Shown piece by piece: positions 1 to 11,790 of a stretch of DNA of 64,000 nt. The notes beneath the pieces were generated by a model. The model was given only the letters and a program-made list of their open reading frames with translations, made no database searches and was not told the origin of the DNA. The DNA lies in the NCBI RefSeq assembly GCF_027596085.1, contig NC_072469.1, forward strand, positions 11,553,914-11,617,913. Direction: 5' to 3'. The DNA comes from Anoplopoma fimbria (taxonomy: Eukaryota > Chordata > Actinopteri > Perciformes > Anoplopomatidae). Numbering within the stretch: the stretch's first letter is position 1; the number at the start of each line of letters is the position of its first letter. The position numbers and the translations under genes are program-made.

Positions 1-530
1 TGGACATAAACCAGCCAGTGCAGTGAAGCCAATGCTGAAGTGTCTTAAACTTGCATTATCTCTACTGACCAGCAGGGTCTGGTTGCAAAGAAGTCAGTTT
101 TTATAGAAGTCTATGAGAAAATGACTCTACTTCTCTCTTGATTTATTACCTCATTAAACATTGTAAACATGAGTTTATGGTCTCAATCTCTTGTTTCAAG
201 TCTTCTTCAATACAGCATGATGTTCATTTAGTAAATTATGGTCAATATAGAGTCAAATAGACCATAAAGCTGGGTATGCTTTAGGGCGGGGCTACACAGT
301 GATTGACAGGTCCCTACCAGAGATTTAAACGGCGTCTATACTTCACACCTAGGCATTCCAAATATGGTAACTTCTCTTCATTGGTTTCAAAGAAGCGAAG
401 ATGGAGACGGCCGTATTCTAAGATGGCGACAGTTAAAACGGCAAACTCAAGGCTTTATAACAGCAGTCCACAAACCAATGGGTGATGTCACGATGACTGC
501 GTCCACTACCTATATACAGTCTAGGACGTA
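1..530 (+). repeat. Family A dispersed repeat, near full length
   Basis: First of six related copies in this window (others near 8350, 28718, 53697, 54866, and 59743 on the minus strand). Landmarks in order are a 'CTCTACTGACCAGCAGGG' block, 'AACATGAGTTTATGGTCTCA', 'GTATGCTTTAGGGCGGGGCT', a 'TCCAAATATGGTAACTTC' block, an 'AAGATGGCGAC' motif at 420-430, a CRE-like 'GGGTGATGTCACGATGACTG', and the 3' end 'TATATACAGTCTAGG'. The left end is cut by or close to the window edge. No terminal inverted repeat or poly-A tail is visible, so the class is unknown. The 60-codon frame at 303-485 lies inside the repeat and is not a gene. Confidence 0.8.
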
Positions 531-1774
531 AACCAACATGGTTATTGTTACTACTCGCAGTTGTTAAGCTAGTAGCTCAATGAGTACAGGGGCAGAGTGC
601 ACATAGGCAAACAGGTAGACAGCCAGGCAGGTTGCCTCTGATTGGCTGAGCTTATTACAGTCTGGCAACAGCCAGATACACTGTATTTATTTCTATTTTG
701 TTGTCAGAGAATTGGATGTATTGATTACGGTACAAATATGACAAAACATTTTTTGGAAGAACATAACCCTGGCTTTAAAGTTGGCCAACAAAAGTATGTA
801 ACAATGTAATGAATTGGATATAACCGGCAAATGTATTGCCTATTCTTTAAACTTGATAAGTTGAACGATTCAAACTCAAACAAATGGATGGAAGTTGTAA
901 AAAAGAAAGCAGAAATATTCTATCAAATTTCAGAAAGGCTGTAAGCAGTGACGCCGTCGCACCCATCGACCCAGTATCTCAGAGAACGAGTCGGTATGTT
1001 AGCAGATCCACTTACTGGTGACACTGATCATGTGCTTTGTGTGACTGACATCTAAATGTGAGTCAGGCTTCTCTGCCCGGGTTATTGATCATGTTGGGCT
1101 GATAAGCCATTACCAGTGTTTGGATCTATATAGCTCAGGTTTCGCAAAGCTACTCAGCACTTCCGTTTGCTTTGGATACTGTAATGTATATTGCACGAGA
1201 AGTTTTGAAATATTTTAATCATTTGGAATATTTATTTTTTCAAAACCCCTGAATGCGAAATGTGTATGTAACATTTATTCGTGGCAGGGTCTAAAAACCT
1301 TTGAAACAGTGCTTTGTCTATGATAGCACGATGAAACTGTCCACTGCTTCTTTTGTATCTAAAGAAAAAGAGAATTCATATAAATCTGCTGTCAGTGTTT
1401 AAAAGCTTTTTTGTTAATCTTCATGTTGCAGGAAAACAATGTGCTGGGCCAACACTGCTGGTGTGTCATGCTGCATTCTCTTCATGTGGTGCTGTATATG
1501 AAAAAATAAATAATGTATTACACTATTAACCCAAAATTTTTGCTATCACGTCTCCATCATTTCCTATCTTTTTTTTCCAGATATGAAACCACATGCTGCT
1601 GACATTTAGGATTGCATAGGAGATGGACTAACAAAGCACTTTTTGAACTGAATTGACAAAATATCTCAGGTATAAAAATGGAGGGGTTTCTTTGGTAGAA
1701 GATAATGGAAAGATGGAATGGAAAACCCAAATAATTGAACATTTTGGAACTGAACATTAAATTCCAATTCCATT
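531..1774. other. AT-rich stretch, no gene seen
   Basis: I see no open frame with coding character and no clear repeat in this stretch. It runs up to the truncated edge of the Gypsy element at 1775. Confidence 0.5.
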
Positions 1775-2081
1775 CCAAATGCAGTACGACCGGGAGACAG
1801 AGTAACGTTCAAGGGCTTTATTCAAAGCGGCACACACAGCAGGCAAACAGGCAGGAGATGACTCACGGTGTATATTCATATCGGGAGAACGCCAAGCCGT
1901 CAGGGAAACAGGCAGACAGAGCCCAGAGGAAGCGGAGGCTAAACTCGTGGTTGGGGACTGAAGGCTGAGGCGGTTAACTGGGGCAGAGGCAAGGTAGGAA
2001 TAATGTGGTCGGGGACGGAAGGCTGAGTCAGTTACCGGGGCAGAGGCAAGGCAGAAAAGTCCAAACAAGTGGGGTCGGCAC
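1775..2081 (-). repeat. Truncated 3' LTR of the Gypsy element
   Basis: This segment matches about 4087-4392 of the complete LTR in direct orientation, including the AATAAAG signal and the 58-bp internal duplication. It lacks about 20 bp at the outer edge and all the sequence beyond the deletion junction with pol near 2082. Scattered substitutions between the two copies show that the insertion is not recent. Confidence 0.85.
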
Positions 2082-3035
2082 CAGATACTCATAGTGCCCC
2101 TTCGGTGTGTTGAATGCCGTCTTCCACTCATCCCCTTCTCTGATCCGGACCAGGTGATAGGCGTTGCAAAGGTCGAGCTTAGAGAAGATGGTGGCACCTT
2201 CGAGTAGTTTGAAGGCTGTCGTGATGAGGGGTAATGGGTAACGGTTCTTTACTGTGATGTCATTCAAGCCCTGGTCGTCGATGCAGGGTCTGAGGGTCTT
2301 GTCCTTCTTCCCCACGAAGAAGAATCCAGCCCCGGCAGGAGATGATGAGGGGCGGATGAGACCAGCAGCCAGAGAGTCATTGATGTATTTGTCCATCACC
2401 TCCCTTTCAGGAGCGGACAGAGAGAATAGACGTCCCTTAGGAGGGAACGTACCAGGATGAAGGTTGATAGCGCAGTCATATGGACGTTGGGGAGGCAGTG
2501 CCATGGCTTTGGATTTAGTGAATACCTCCTTGAAGTCCAGGTATTCAGCCGGGACCCCCGTGAGCTCAGGCGTGGAGTTGATGAGGGCAGGACCTTGTGG
2601 TGCTGCGGCTTGCTTCAGGCAGACGAGATGACAGGAGGAACTCCAGCCCCGGAAAGCCCCCGTAGCCCAGTCAATATGGGGGTTGTGTCGTCGTAACCAC
2701 GGATACCCCAGAATGAGGGGAATACGGGGGGATTGCAATATGTGAAAACTGATGGTTTCATGATGGTTGCCGGACAGAAGCATGTGGACTGGGACGGTAT
2801 GATGCGTGACGGTCCCCAGGAGATGACCGTCGAGGGCACTGGCAGGAACAGAGCGAGGGAGCGGTATCCGGTCGATCCCCAGCTGTAGAGCGAGTCCCTC
2901 GTCCATGATGGAGGCGTCTGCTCCAGAGTCCAGGAAGGAGGAGATAGTCTGGGAACCCCCGGGTAGGAGTAATTTGGCATGGAAAAGGGGCCTCTGGCAG
3001 AAGGAGGGTCGGGAAACGGCTCGGCTCACCAGCAC
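2082..3035 (-). pseudogene. Pol remnant: aspartic protease and N-terminal reverse transcriptase
   Basis: The frame differs from that of gag and opens just after the gag stop, as is usual for gag-pol elements that use frameshifting. The protease active site is FLDSGADAS (about residues 34-42 of the open frame). The reverse transcriptase then shows fingers and palm motifs including [21 protein letters not shown] and motif A with the catalytic Asp in [11 protein letters not shown]. The open frame continues into LTR sequence after EYLV, so its last 18 or so residues are not Pol. The YxDD block, RNase H and integrase are deleted. Confidence 0.88.
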
Positions 3036-3043
3036 CTCCTTAA

Positions 3044-4047
3044 CTACTGGTGAGCCTGGGCTTTTACCGGACAGTACGTATCAAAATGGCCGGCCTGACC
3101 ACAGTACATGCACAGGTTGTGCCTGCGGCACCGGTCACGCTCCTCGGTCGAGAGTCTGGTGCGTCCCACTTGCATGGCCTCGGTCTCCCGATGAGGCGGA
3201 ATGGTCGACGGATGATGCGGGGTTGTGGCATGCATGACGTCGGGGAATGAGCCATGGCTGGAACGACCCTGGCATCTCACCAGCAGCCGGGCCTGGATGT
3301 GGCGGTCCAGTCGAGAGGTCACCTCGATCAGACCGTCCAAAGAGGTGGGCAGCTCGAAGGAGATAAGTTCATCCTTGATATAGTCCGCCAAGCCGAGCAT
3401 GTAAGCTTCGCACTGAGCGGCCATATTCCACGAGCTAAGCCGCGCCTTGGTTCGGAAGTCTATGGCATAATCCGTGATAGTTTGATTACCTTGTTGGAGC
3501 CCCAACAATCCACCAGTGGCGTCCGGTCCCAAGGAAACCACTCCGGAAACCTTGCGTAGTTCCTCGGAGAAGGTCTGGAAGGAAGCGCAGGCGGGAGTTT
3601 GACGGTCCCACTCCGCCGTTCCCCACAGGCAGGCTCTCCCCGTCAGGTGGTTGATGGAATACGCCACTCTTGCTTCCTCGGTGGCGAAGGTGTATGGATG
3701 TAACGCGAACAAAATGGAGCAGTTTGTCAGAAAGGCGTTATAGCCCTCAGGATCCCCGGCGTAATGTTCCGTTTTGCCGACTCGGACCTCCGAGACCGGC
3801 AGTGAACGCGCTGGTAACAGCTCAGGGTGAGTCGGAGCAGATGGTGGCGTGTCGCCGCAAGAACTTGGGTGATGGCCGCCGTAAGTTGTTGAACCTGGTG
3901 CGTCAAGGCAGTCACAGCCTGTCCCTGGTTCACTAGGGTCTGGTGAACCTCGGCGATGGTGGCAGCGAACTGGGTCTCCTGTCTCTGGATAGCCTCCTCC
4001 ATAGACACGAACCGAGCCAGTGGTGAGGTGTCGTGTGCTGGATCCAT
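3044..4047 (-). pseudogene. Gag polyprotein remnant (frameshifted)
   Basis: The structural Gag of the Gypsy element would package element RNA in cytoplasmic particles. The N-terminal frame starts at the ATG at 4047 with MDPAHDTS and a coiled-coil-like Gln/Ala-rich segment (EEAIQRQETQFAATIAEVHQ). A one-base indel in 3845-3860 moves the remainder into another frame, which continues through FALHPYTFATEEARVAY and ends after the zinc knuckle [14 protein letters not shown] (CX2CX4HX4C, about 3070-3110). The usual order of matrix-like coiled coil, capsid and knuckle is preserved. Loss of one reading frame makes it a pseudogene. Confidence 0.85.
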
Positions 4048-4065
4048 GTTAGGGCCAGATCGTAC

Positions 4066-4648
4066 TGTCACTGGTGTGGTGTGGACCCAAATGCAGTACG
4101 ACCAGGAGACAGAGTAACGTTTAAGGGCTTTATTCAAAGCGGAACACACAACAGGCAAAAAGGAGATGACTCACGGTGTATATTCATATCGGGAGAACGC
4201 CAAGCAGTCAGGGAAACAGGCAGACGGAACCCAAAGGAAGCAGAGGCTAAACTCGTGGTCGGGGACTGAAGGCTGAGGCGGTTAACCGGGGCAGAGCCAA
4301 GGTAGGAATAACGTGGTCGGGGACGGAAGGCTGAGTCAGTTACCGGGGCAGAGGCAAGGCGGAAAAGGCCAAACAAGCGGGGTCGGCAACAGGAAATCAG
4401 TCCGGGGGATAACGCTGGAAGGTCTGGCATGAATGCGGAGAACGATCTGGCAACGGGTGAATGAGTGAGTGGGGTATTTATACTGTGAGTGTGGCAGAGT
4501 GCTCAGGTGACAGTGATTGCGCTGATGAGGTGGGTGTGGTGGACAGGTACACAGCATAAGGCTGATTAGGTGAGTGAGGGAAAGTGTGGTGAGAGAGAAA
4601 ACGGGGCTGGGCTGTGTGCAGGAAGAGTGAACAGGCGTGACTGTGACA
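4066..4648 (-). repeat. 5' LTR of the Gypsy element, complete
   Basis: The 583-bp LTR begins TGTCAC and ends GTGACA, giving the canonical TG...CA ends with a 6-bp terminal inverted repeat. On the minus strand an AATAAAG polyadenylation signal lies near 4127-4133, inside the block shared with the other LTR. The LTR holds an internal direct duplication of 58 bp (4255-4312 and 4313 to about 4360) beginning GTGGTCGGGGAC. It matches 1775-2081 in the same orientation. Confidence 0.85.
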
Positions 4649-5344
4649 GGCATGATGTGCTATGTGCTGCCGGTGTTAAATACAGATTCTTTATGTTTGG
4701 TTTGATGATTCCTTTTTATATCTTATAAAACTACAGTAGATATAGAGGCAATATATTGTAATTTAATGCACCAAACTTGGCTGGCCCAGGCAATGATGAG
4801 CGCTACTGAAGAGAGGGCTCTAAAAAGCACATCATTAAGACTCCTTTGATAATTGATCCCCTGACTCATCCCTGACACGGCAAACAGCTTCTCCATCCTG
4901 TATCTTGTAGCATTAATCAGCTAAAGTACAATTAGAACACACTCTGCCACTCCTTCTTGTTTGAATATCAGCTCAGGGGTCACACTGGACATCTCAGCTG
5001 GACAAGAGTGTTTAATTGTACAGATATGCGGTGAAAAGGCAATCATTGACTGTTGCTTTTAATGTGACGTCTGGTGCTCGTTTTCTTTGCAGCAGCAGAC
5101 TGCTGTGTGAAGCTCAGGAGGGGTTGTATGAGGTACATATCCATGTTCCGTGTATTGACCTACAGTAGATGATGGTGACAGACAGACCTACAAACGAACC
5201 TGCTTGAGGCAACAATAGACGAGATACCCGACAGTGTAAAATGACTTGTGTGTCAATGAGCATATATAAGTTTCAGTTCCCCGACAGAAAAGAGCTGTCT
5301 GAGCAGTGAAAATATTCTAAATATAGCCAATGTTTCCTCCTAAA
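4649..5344. other. Unique-looking AT-rich stretch, no gene
   Basis: No coding frame was found. The part at about 4850-5060 holds several TAAT/ATTA homeodomain-type cores (ATTAATCAGC, CAATTAGAAC) and little repeat character, so it could be a conserved non-coding element. That is a guess without an alignment. Confidence 0.4.
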
Positions 5345-5716
5345 ACGGTTCATATTATGTCTTTCAAAAAGTTATTCCTCATTTTGTGTGCTTTTTAATA
5401 CGAAAGCCAGCAACATGTGTAAATTTATGCTCCTTACTTGGATACAGTCTTTTTAAAGTAAACTTCCATCTTCACAGGAAACTAGTGAAAGATGGCATGA
5501 CAAATAAATCAAGACTGACTTCTGGTTTCACACACGGAACGAACATCGGTCTCCAGGCTGAAAGATCGCTGGTTGTTGACTCATCCACCTCCTGTGTGTC
5601 CTGTTGCGGTCTTTATACTTCTTTGTTCATGATTATGTTGACAACATACTAACTCATTTTGTGGGATATCTACGAATTACGGCACATTCATTTTCTTAGG
5701 TTTAGCTATGAATGCT
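5345..5716 (+). repeat. Family B dispersed repeat
   Basis: It shares ordered blocks with 25215-25440 and 28570-29110: GACTTCTGGTTTCACAC, a 'GAAAGATCGCTG' block, 'ATGATTATG..ACATACT', and 'GGGATATCTACGAATTA' followed by 'TTTTCTTAGG'. The 5' half (a TTATTCCTC block and AAACTTCCATCTTCACAGG) is shared with 28590-28720. No terminal inverted repeat or protein is visible. The class is unknown. Confidence 0.7.
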
Positions 5717-7549
5717 GGTTGAGAACAGCGTTATTAAAATACGTCCACAGCATACTATTGCTTTGCTGCTGTGCTGGTACTCCTGTCTGATTCATCAAAC
5801 TCTATCTTCTTTAGTAATACACTATGGAGAAGTACCTCATCCAACCACATTTGAAAATATCCAAAATATCCCTTTAAGTGCTAAAATACCTACCACTCTC
5901 AATAAACTTGTTTAGTGCAAATCCCAAACTGGGCTACATGATTTATTGTGTGTCTTGAGACTTGACACATTTACAAATGACACATTTTACAAATAAGGCA
6001 CCAGTAAAATGCACCTTCCTCGATACATAAATTGAAAGTCTTTACTCCTACAACTTTAAGGGCAGAGCAGCGTTGTTTTAGTGTCTCTGGAGTGTTTCTG
6101 ATGCCACTTGTCCATCTGAAGTAACGATGTGCTTACATTTTAACAAATATAACAATCCACACCAACGTCCACAAGATGACCATCAGATGGACATTAAAGT
6201 TGTAATTCTTAACAATTCAGTATTGACCTGCTGTCCGAAAATGCTGAAAAAGGCCATTGTCTCATTTAATAGATGCATTTTTGCTTAAACTTTGCAGACA
6301 GCGTTAACTGGGGAGACAAAGACATAATGCCTCCTGTGGCTTCTTCACAATAAGGCTACCCTGCGTTTCAGCAGAAGTAGGATGTTCTATTTTCTGTGTG
6401 GCTCTGACATGGTGTCAAGAGAAAAAACAGTAAACTGGAGACAGTTGAGATTTCAATGACAACATATTGTGCAGGATTACACAAATGTCTCTTTTTCCAC
6501 TGAATCCGTGAAGGCCATTTGAATCCAGCTCGGGAATGGCGGGCCCAGTCACTATAGATGAAAACTACTACTAGAAAGTTGTTGTTTTTTAACTATAGGT
6601 CATAGGCTATCTTTTAAAAGTTGAGCTTTCAGAGAGCAGTTTTATTCTTTCAACATAGATTTGTAATTGTTTATGAATCACTGCTGAGTGAGACCTGTTG
6701 ATAGAGTCATAGATTCATCTCCATGGTTTGATCACAAAATTATTACAGAAAGTGAACACACATTTGTTCCCTGTTTCTCTCGCTTCCTGCTGGTAGTCCC
6801 ATCCAGACAAGTGACATATTTGCTGTCAGATGATAGTATAGCAGTGATTTGGTACCTTTGACACTCTTATGGCGTGCTCCATGGGATCGTGAAATGAAGA
6901 CACCGTGAGGAAGAGGAGTGGATGCTGTCTCATGAGTGGGTTGTGTTCTAGAAGAATTCATCCGGTATTTTATCTGAAGCCAACATCACAGGAGACAGGG
7001 GTCTGAAGAATTGACAATTAAAAGAATCCCTTTCAAAGTCACAGCCTCAGTCACTGAGCGCTAATCAGAGCTGCAGAGAGCCCTTCATGTGGCTGGGATA
7101 CTGCTGCCTTCAGTGCAGCAGGACCCTCTCTTTGGACAAATCACAGGCTAATTGCTACAGCAAAGCATGCAATAATGAACGCAGATGAGAAGGAGAGGAA
7201 GAGCGGGTGGGTGTTGAATCATTAATGATCAGAGCATGGCTTTGGGACAGTCAGGCAGTGGCTGCTTATTAATTGTTAACCCGCAACCCCAGATACATCC
7301 TCACCTCGCCCACACGGAGCTAAACCCGTCCTTCCATCCCTCCATGTGTGATATCCAGCAGTTCCTGACTCCATGTCATGCTGGCAGTGCAAAAACTATT
7401 CCCAGGCCTCCCACTGAGTGTTTTTGCATATATATATGTGTGTGTTTGTGTCAAAGTTAAATCAAGGCTGTGTAGTTCAACAATAATGTATAATTTGCTA
7501 TGAACAGTCAATCCTCTGCTAATACAGTAGCAACAACAGTCACACCAGC
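5717..7549. other. Non-coding stretch, one conserved-element candidate
   Basis: No gene was recognised. The segment 7020-7235 is repeat-free and rich in TAATGA/ATTA cores (CAATAATGAACGC, TCATTAATGATCAG), which is a look typical of vertebrate developmental enhancers. No exon signals accompany it. Confidence 0.35.
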
Positions 7550-7760
7550 ATTAAAGGGCTAGTTCATCCAAATCACCAAAATAAAATAATAAATTCTCAC
7601 TCAAAGTTGTATACGGCCATGCAAATAGTTTTCTTATTTTTTTTGTTTTTTTGCCCATGTTTGAGATATGGGTCTTTGTGAATTGTTTCTCCTTCTACAA
7701 TTCCATGGAGATGAATGGAATCTTGGAACCTTACGGTGAAATTAAAATGATCCTAGTTTT
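7550..7760 (+). repeat. Fish MITE-like repeat fragment (AAAGGGCTAGTTCATCC type)
   Basis: It opens TTAAAGGGCTAGTTCATCC and continues with AAATCACC, a poly-T stretch, GTTTGAGATATGGGTCTTTG and GGAGATGAATGGAATCTTGG, ending at a CGGTGAAATTAAA block. This order recalls a common non-autonomous repeat of perciform genomes. The superfamily is not determined, and only one copy lies in the window. Confidence 0.5.
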
Positions 7761-8349
7761 ACTGTAAAGTTTACACCTTTAACTTCAACTCATATATGTG
7801 CATCATTTGTCAATTCTTTCAGCACTTTTAGTATTTTCACTCTAAGTACACCTTCATCTTCTTTCAGTACCTCCAATTCAACTGCCACTACAAATCCCTA
7901 TCTCTTTTCACAATTTCCACTTCCACTCCATTCAGTGCAGGTCCTTTGACAGAAACTTGGTCTGCTTCAGTTTTAGGTAGAAAAGCAATTCCTCTAAGTC
8001 AGTAGAACAAAATATACACACTCTTTCCTCATCTCCCCCCGCATTCACTGCTAACCTAAGAGCAGGTTAGGCTTCGTCCTAGAACTGTACCGAATTTCTA
8101 ATGAAGCGTTGCATGCCTGCCATTATGTTTTATGACATCATCACCCTAAAAAATGGGGAAAACAATTTTTTGTTATGTTTTGTATAAATGTAATTAATGG
8201 TGCTGTTAGATTGCTGTCAGGCCGACCATGTTAAGTTGCAGATGCGTGCAAGGGAGTAAACAGTTTTTACTGCAGTGAGAATTTAGTTTTTTAAAGGCTA
8301 AACAAAAACATATGGCCTGAAGCAAAATATTTCATGAGATAAAAACGTA
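7761..8349. other. Low-complexity, pyrimidine-rich stretch
   Basis: Degenerate CTTCA/TTCAGTACCT-type repetition runs from about 7790 to 7960. Nothing coding is seen. Confidence 0.4.
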
Positions 8350-8649
8350 ATTTAGTAAATGATGCTCCATTAAGAGTCAAAAGACCATAAAGCAGAGTAT
8401 GCTTTAGGGCGGGGCTACCTTGTGATTGACAGGTCTCTGCCACTACCAGATACGTATATGCCGTCTCTACGTAACTTCTTCACATCCCAAATATGGTAAC
8501 TTCTGTTCATTGGTTGTGAAAAAAAACACATGGCAAAGGCCGTAATCCAAGATGGTGAAAACAAAATAGCCAAACTCAAGGCTTCAAAACATCAGTCCAC
8601 ACACCAATTGGTCATGAGACTACGTCCACTTCTTATATACAGTCTATGG
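8350..8649 (+). repeat. Family A dispersed repeat, 5'-truncated copy
   Basis: It starts inside the family at AATTTAGTAAATGATG and keeps GTATGCTTTAGGGCGGGGCT, TCCCAAATATGGTAACTTC, an AAGATGG motif, CAGTCCACACACCAATTGG, and the 3' end CTTCTTATATACAGTCTATG. It is collinear with 230-530. Confidence 0.8.
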
Positions 8650-11571
8650 CTTCAAGTAAAGTATTCTAATTCCTAAAAATACAGCTGCAATTTTTAACAA
8701 AAGTGAGCAGGCTTTTTGAACGTGTTGATCCAACACACCCTTTTCATAAGGGCTTCAAACTTACGTCAGTGGTCTGGCAACGCTTTAGCTGCAGTCTGAC
8801 CATTTGACAAACTGTATGTTGAGAGTAAGTCCAATTTGGTAGAGCAAGTGAACAATGCGTCACAGTAGACAAAGCTGTGAAGATAAAATCATGGAGAACC
8901 CCACCTTCACCCCACCATCCACCTGCAGGCCTTGAGCCTTGAGGGGTATAATTGTCATTCATGACTCCCCTGCTGTGCTAAGCTTGGTGTTTTATTTCTT
9001 TGGCATGACAAGGTCAGAACTTAAACACTGAATATCAATGCTGTACATATTCCTTGTGAGTTGGTTGACTGAAATATCCTTCTTTTATATAATTATTTCT
9101 AGTTTTTTGGTATTTTTCAATACAATTCAATTTAATTTATTTTGTATGGCCTAAAATCACAAATTACAAATTTGCCTCAGAGGGCTTTATTTTTAGTGCT
9201 GCAAATGTTCCAGCAGTGCTGCCTCCTAAAATAATTAATACAGGCTCGTCCTAACCTTCCCTGTCCGAAACAAGCTGGTAACCCACCTACAAGAATTTCA
9301 TTGGCCTTGGCTCTTAAGACTTTTAGGCTACACTGCAGCTGAAAGTGTCCCAGTTCTCAGTCCCCTCACATGTGACACAGATCTGATGCTGTTTAATCTT
9401 TTGAGCAGCAAAAAGCTTCATGGAGTTGTATTTATTTTATTTTTTTTCTAGTTTATTCCATCTGGACCACATGGATTTTTTTACACACTGTGCCAAATCT
9501 GATCCCTGAGGCAAGTGACCTACATGCAGCTTGTATCTGAACACTCCCAATTATAAGCCATTCTTACATTGTTCACTTGAGATACCTGGCTTATTTTGGC
9601 AGCTCGATTGCGCCGGCGTTAAAGAAGAGAAGACAAATCAGTAAAAAAAAAAGCCAATGTCTACAAGAAGCTCTTTGAAAACATGACACTTTCAGAATAC
9701 GGAAAAAACAATTTGTGCTTTGCCAAATTTAAAGTCAATACCTACCCTCACGCTGTAGGCAATTTAACATTCAGTGCGAATTCCGTCAACACTTTTTCTG
9801 AATTTTTACACACTGACAGGAATAAAGTTATTGGGGAAATACTGTTGTGTGTAGCAGTGAGTGCATCTGTGAACGGGACAAATTTGTGTGTATGACCATA
9901 TGTGTCCACAGTATAGCCAGTGTACGGCAGCCGGCCAAGCTAAGGCAGCGCTCAGCCCAGAGCAGCTGTTTGGCAAACTAGCAAAATGCCACCGCAGAGC
10001 AAATAAATAATCCATGACTCTAATTAGCACCCCTACCACCTCCACCACCTCCTCCTCCTCTTCTTGATCTCTTGCCTCTTTTTGATGTCTAGGGCCGGAG
10101 ACGGGATTTAGTTTTCAAAGAGAATATGAGAGCCGCCACCTCTGTAGTTCAAGGGTGATCATAGCCAGAAGCCCTGAGCCTCTTCTGTTCCAACGTGTTT
10201 GGATCCAAATGGAAAGGAAAAAAAGGGGGGTCGGGTGTTGTCAAGTGTCGCAGAGGCGAGGCGGGAGGCGACAACAGCCCTGGGAAAAGGCTTAGTAAAT
10301 TATTTCAGTTGACAGCCTCGTGAGGGACAAATGATGGTTCAATGTTTGTACTGTGACAATGACACGGCGATCCTGTTGCTGCAGTGTGTTTATTACTAAA
10401 AAATCCAAGCCAAGTGTCAGGGTTATTAATAACCGTAAAAAATTAGACAAGGGTGAGGTATTACAGATCTGGAGGGGAGACTGAGAACAGAAGCATATGT
10501 GTCTGGCAGCTCGACACATAAACAATCAAGAGGAAAGTACGGGAAAGAGTGAAACTTCACAGCCAACCTTTTAAAATAATTCTAATCAATACTTATAATA
10601 TAGTAAATGTTCCTCACATTCCACAGGGGTTGTGACTACTGCATTTAAAACTGCATTTATAACCTCAGACAACTTCTCATCTATGTGTTCCTCTTTAAAA
10701 TGTTTCTTAGGAAAACGTATAGTAGCCAATCAACTGTTGCATAACCTTCTTTTAACCTTTCAGCTCACAGCTCTTAAGTGCTAATCAATCTACTTCCTGC
10801 TGCCGACTCTTGTGCACTTCTCTTCGGTCTAAGCACACGCACACACAATCAGTCAGCTCTACAAGAGTACTCCACCGATTTAGCATTGCAATCCTTATGA
10901 CATTGTCAGAATCTTAATGGACAGTATGAAAAAACAAAGGATAAAAATTGATGCAGCAGATCCGGAGATAACGTCTTTTTCTTTCTTGTTAAAACCTGGC
11001 ACCTACATAACCCACAATGCAACTGCAATTACGGTCAGAGATTAAGATGTGTCATGCTAGTAACCGCTAATGTAGCCCTAAGTAGTTGGATGAGGAGCAG
11101 GGAACAGAAGTCTGGTAAGCTCACCTGTTTCTGACTCAACACCAGCAGAATATTTTTTTTTTAAACCTTTTTTTTCAGACCAACCCTACTCTGACTCAAA
11201 TGACTTCACATCAAGAATTTATCGGACTTCACACAGCTAAAACTGGAGTCACAAAATGCTTTTTATGACTATTTTAAAGAGGGACCAAATGTGTGCACAT
11301 CCAGCCACCGATACTCAGGTGCAAGAGCAAACATACAAAATAAAATAGTGCAGGGCAAAAGGAAGATGTTGTATTTAGAAAAATTGCATTGATAGAAAAA
11401 AAGATAAATAAACTATTTATTTGGAGCCCAACACGGAGCAGACCTCCTTAGTGCCCTGCAGTTATACTACTTTCTCACAGGTGCAGTAGAACTCCCCAAC
11501 TCCTGGAAACACAATTTGAAGTGTAAAATCTGTGAAGGTGCCTTCTGACTAGCCTCTAAATCGATCTGGTA
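8650..11571. other. Non-coding stretch with one short repeat and one conserved-element candidate
   Basis: No exon was recognised. A repeat fragment lies at 9117-9192 and is listed separately. The segment 9985-10060 (ATAATCCATGACTCTAATTA followed by CACC/CTCC repeats) has a homeobox-site look. Small open frames at 9683-9895 and 10292-10525 show no domain. Confidence 0.4.
9117..9192 (+). repeat. Short fish repeat fragment (CAATTCAATTTAATTTATTT type)
   Basis: AATTCAATTTAATTTATTTT followed by GTATGGCC, AAATCACAAATTACAAATT and TGCCTCAGAGGGCTTTA is a widely seen fish dispersed-repeat edge. Only about 75 bp is preserved. Confidence 0.45.
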
Positions 11572-11790
11572 CATGGACTTACATTTGTATAGCGCCTCAA
11601 GTGTTCTACACTGCACGTCATCATTCACCCTATTACACACACATTCATTGACTGATGTCAGAGGCTGCCATGCAAGGTGCCAACCTGCCCATCAGGATCA
11701 AATCTAAATATTCATTCACACACCGATGGCATAGCCTCTGGAAGCAATTAGGGGTTCAGAATTATGCTCGAGGACACGTCGACTTGCGGA
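11572..11790 (-). mobile_element. Diverged SINE (V-SINE-like core), tail to the left
   Basis: The reverse strand contains the SINE core in degraded form (compare TCGAGGACACGTCGACTTG and GCCATGCAAGGTGCCAACC with the intact copies at 39788 and 57701). The tail end reads TTTGTATAGCGCC on the plus strand, as in 'AGCGCTATA' V-SINE tails. The tRNA head is not recognisable. It is an old copy. Confidence 0.65.

Larger units (their letters stand above)
1775..4648 (-). mobile_element. Degenerate Ty3/Gypsy (Sushi-like) LTR retrotransposon, internally deleted
   Basis: Read on the minus strand the order is a complete 5' LTR (4648-4066), an 18-nt leader, gag from an ATG at 4047, protease, the N-terminal half of reverse transcriptase, and then an abrupt join near 2082 to a partial 3' LTR (2081-1775). 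The rest of the reverse transcriptase (including its catalytic YxDD block), RNase H, integrase and the U3 of the 3' LTR are missing. Gag has a CCHC knuckle and protease has DSGAD. The gag/knuckle style resembles fish Sushi-type elements, the group from which mammalian PEG10/RTL genes were domesticated. Gag carries a frameshift, so the copy is dead. The 3' LTR is truncated, so no target duplication can be found. Confidence 0.9.

Noticed and set aside
2615..3255. Additional frames on both strands across the Gypsy pol and gag
   Set aside because: Overlapping shadows of the true pol and gag frames.
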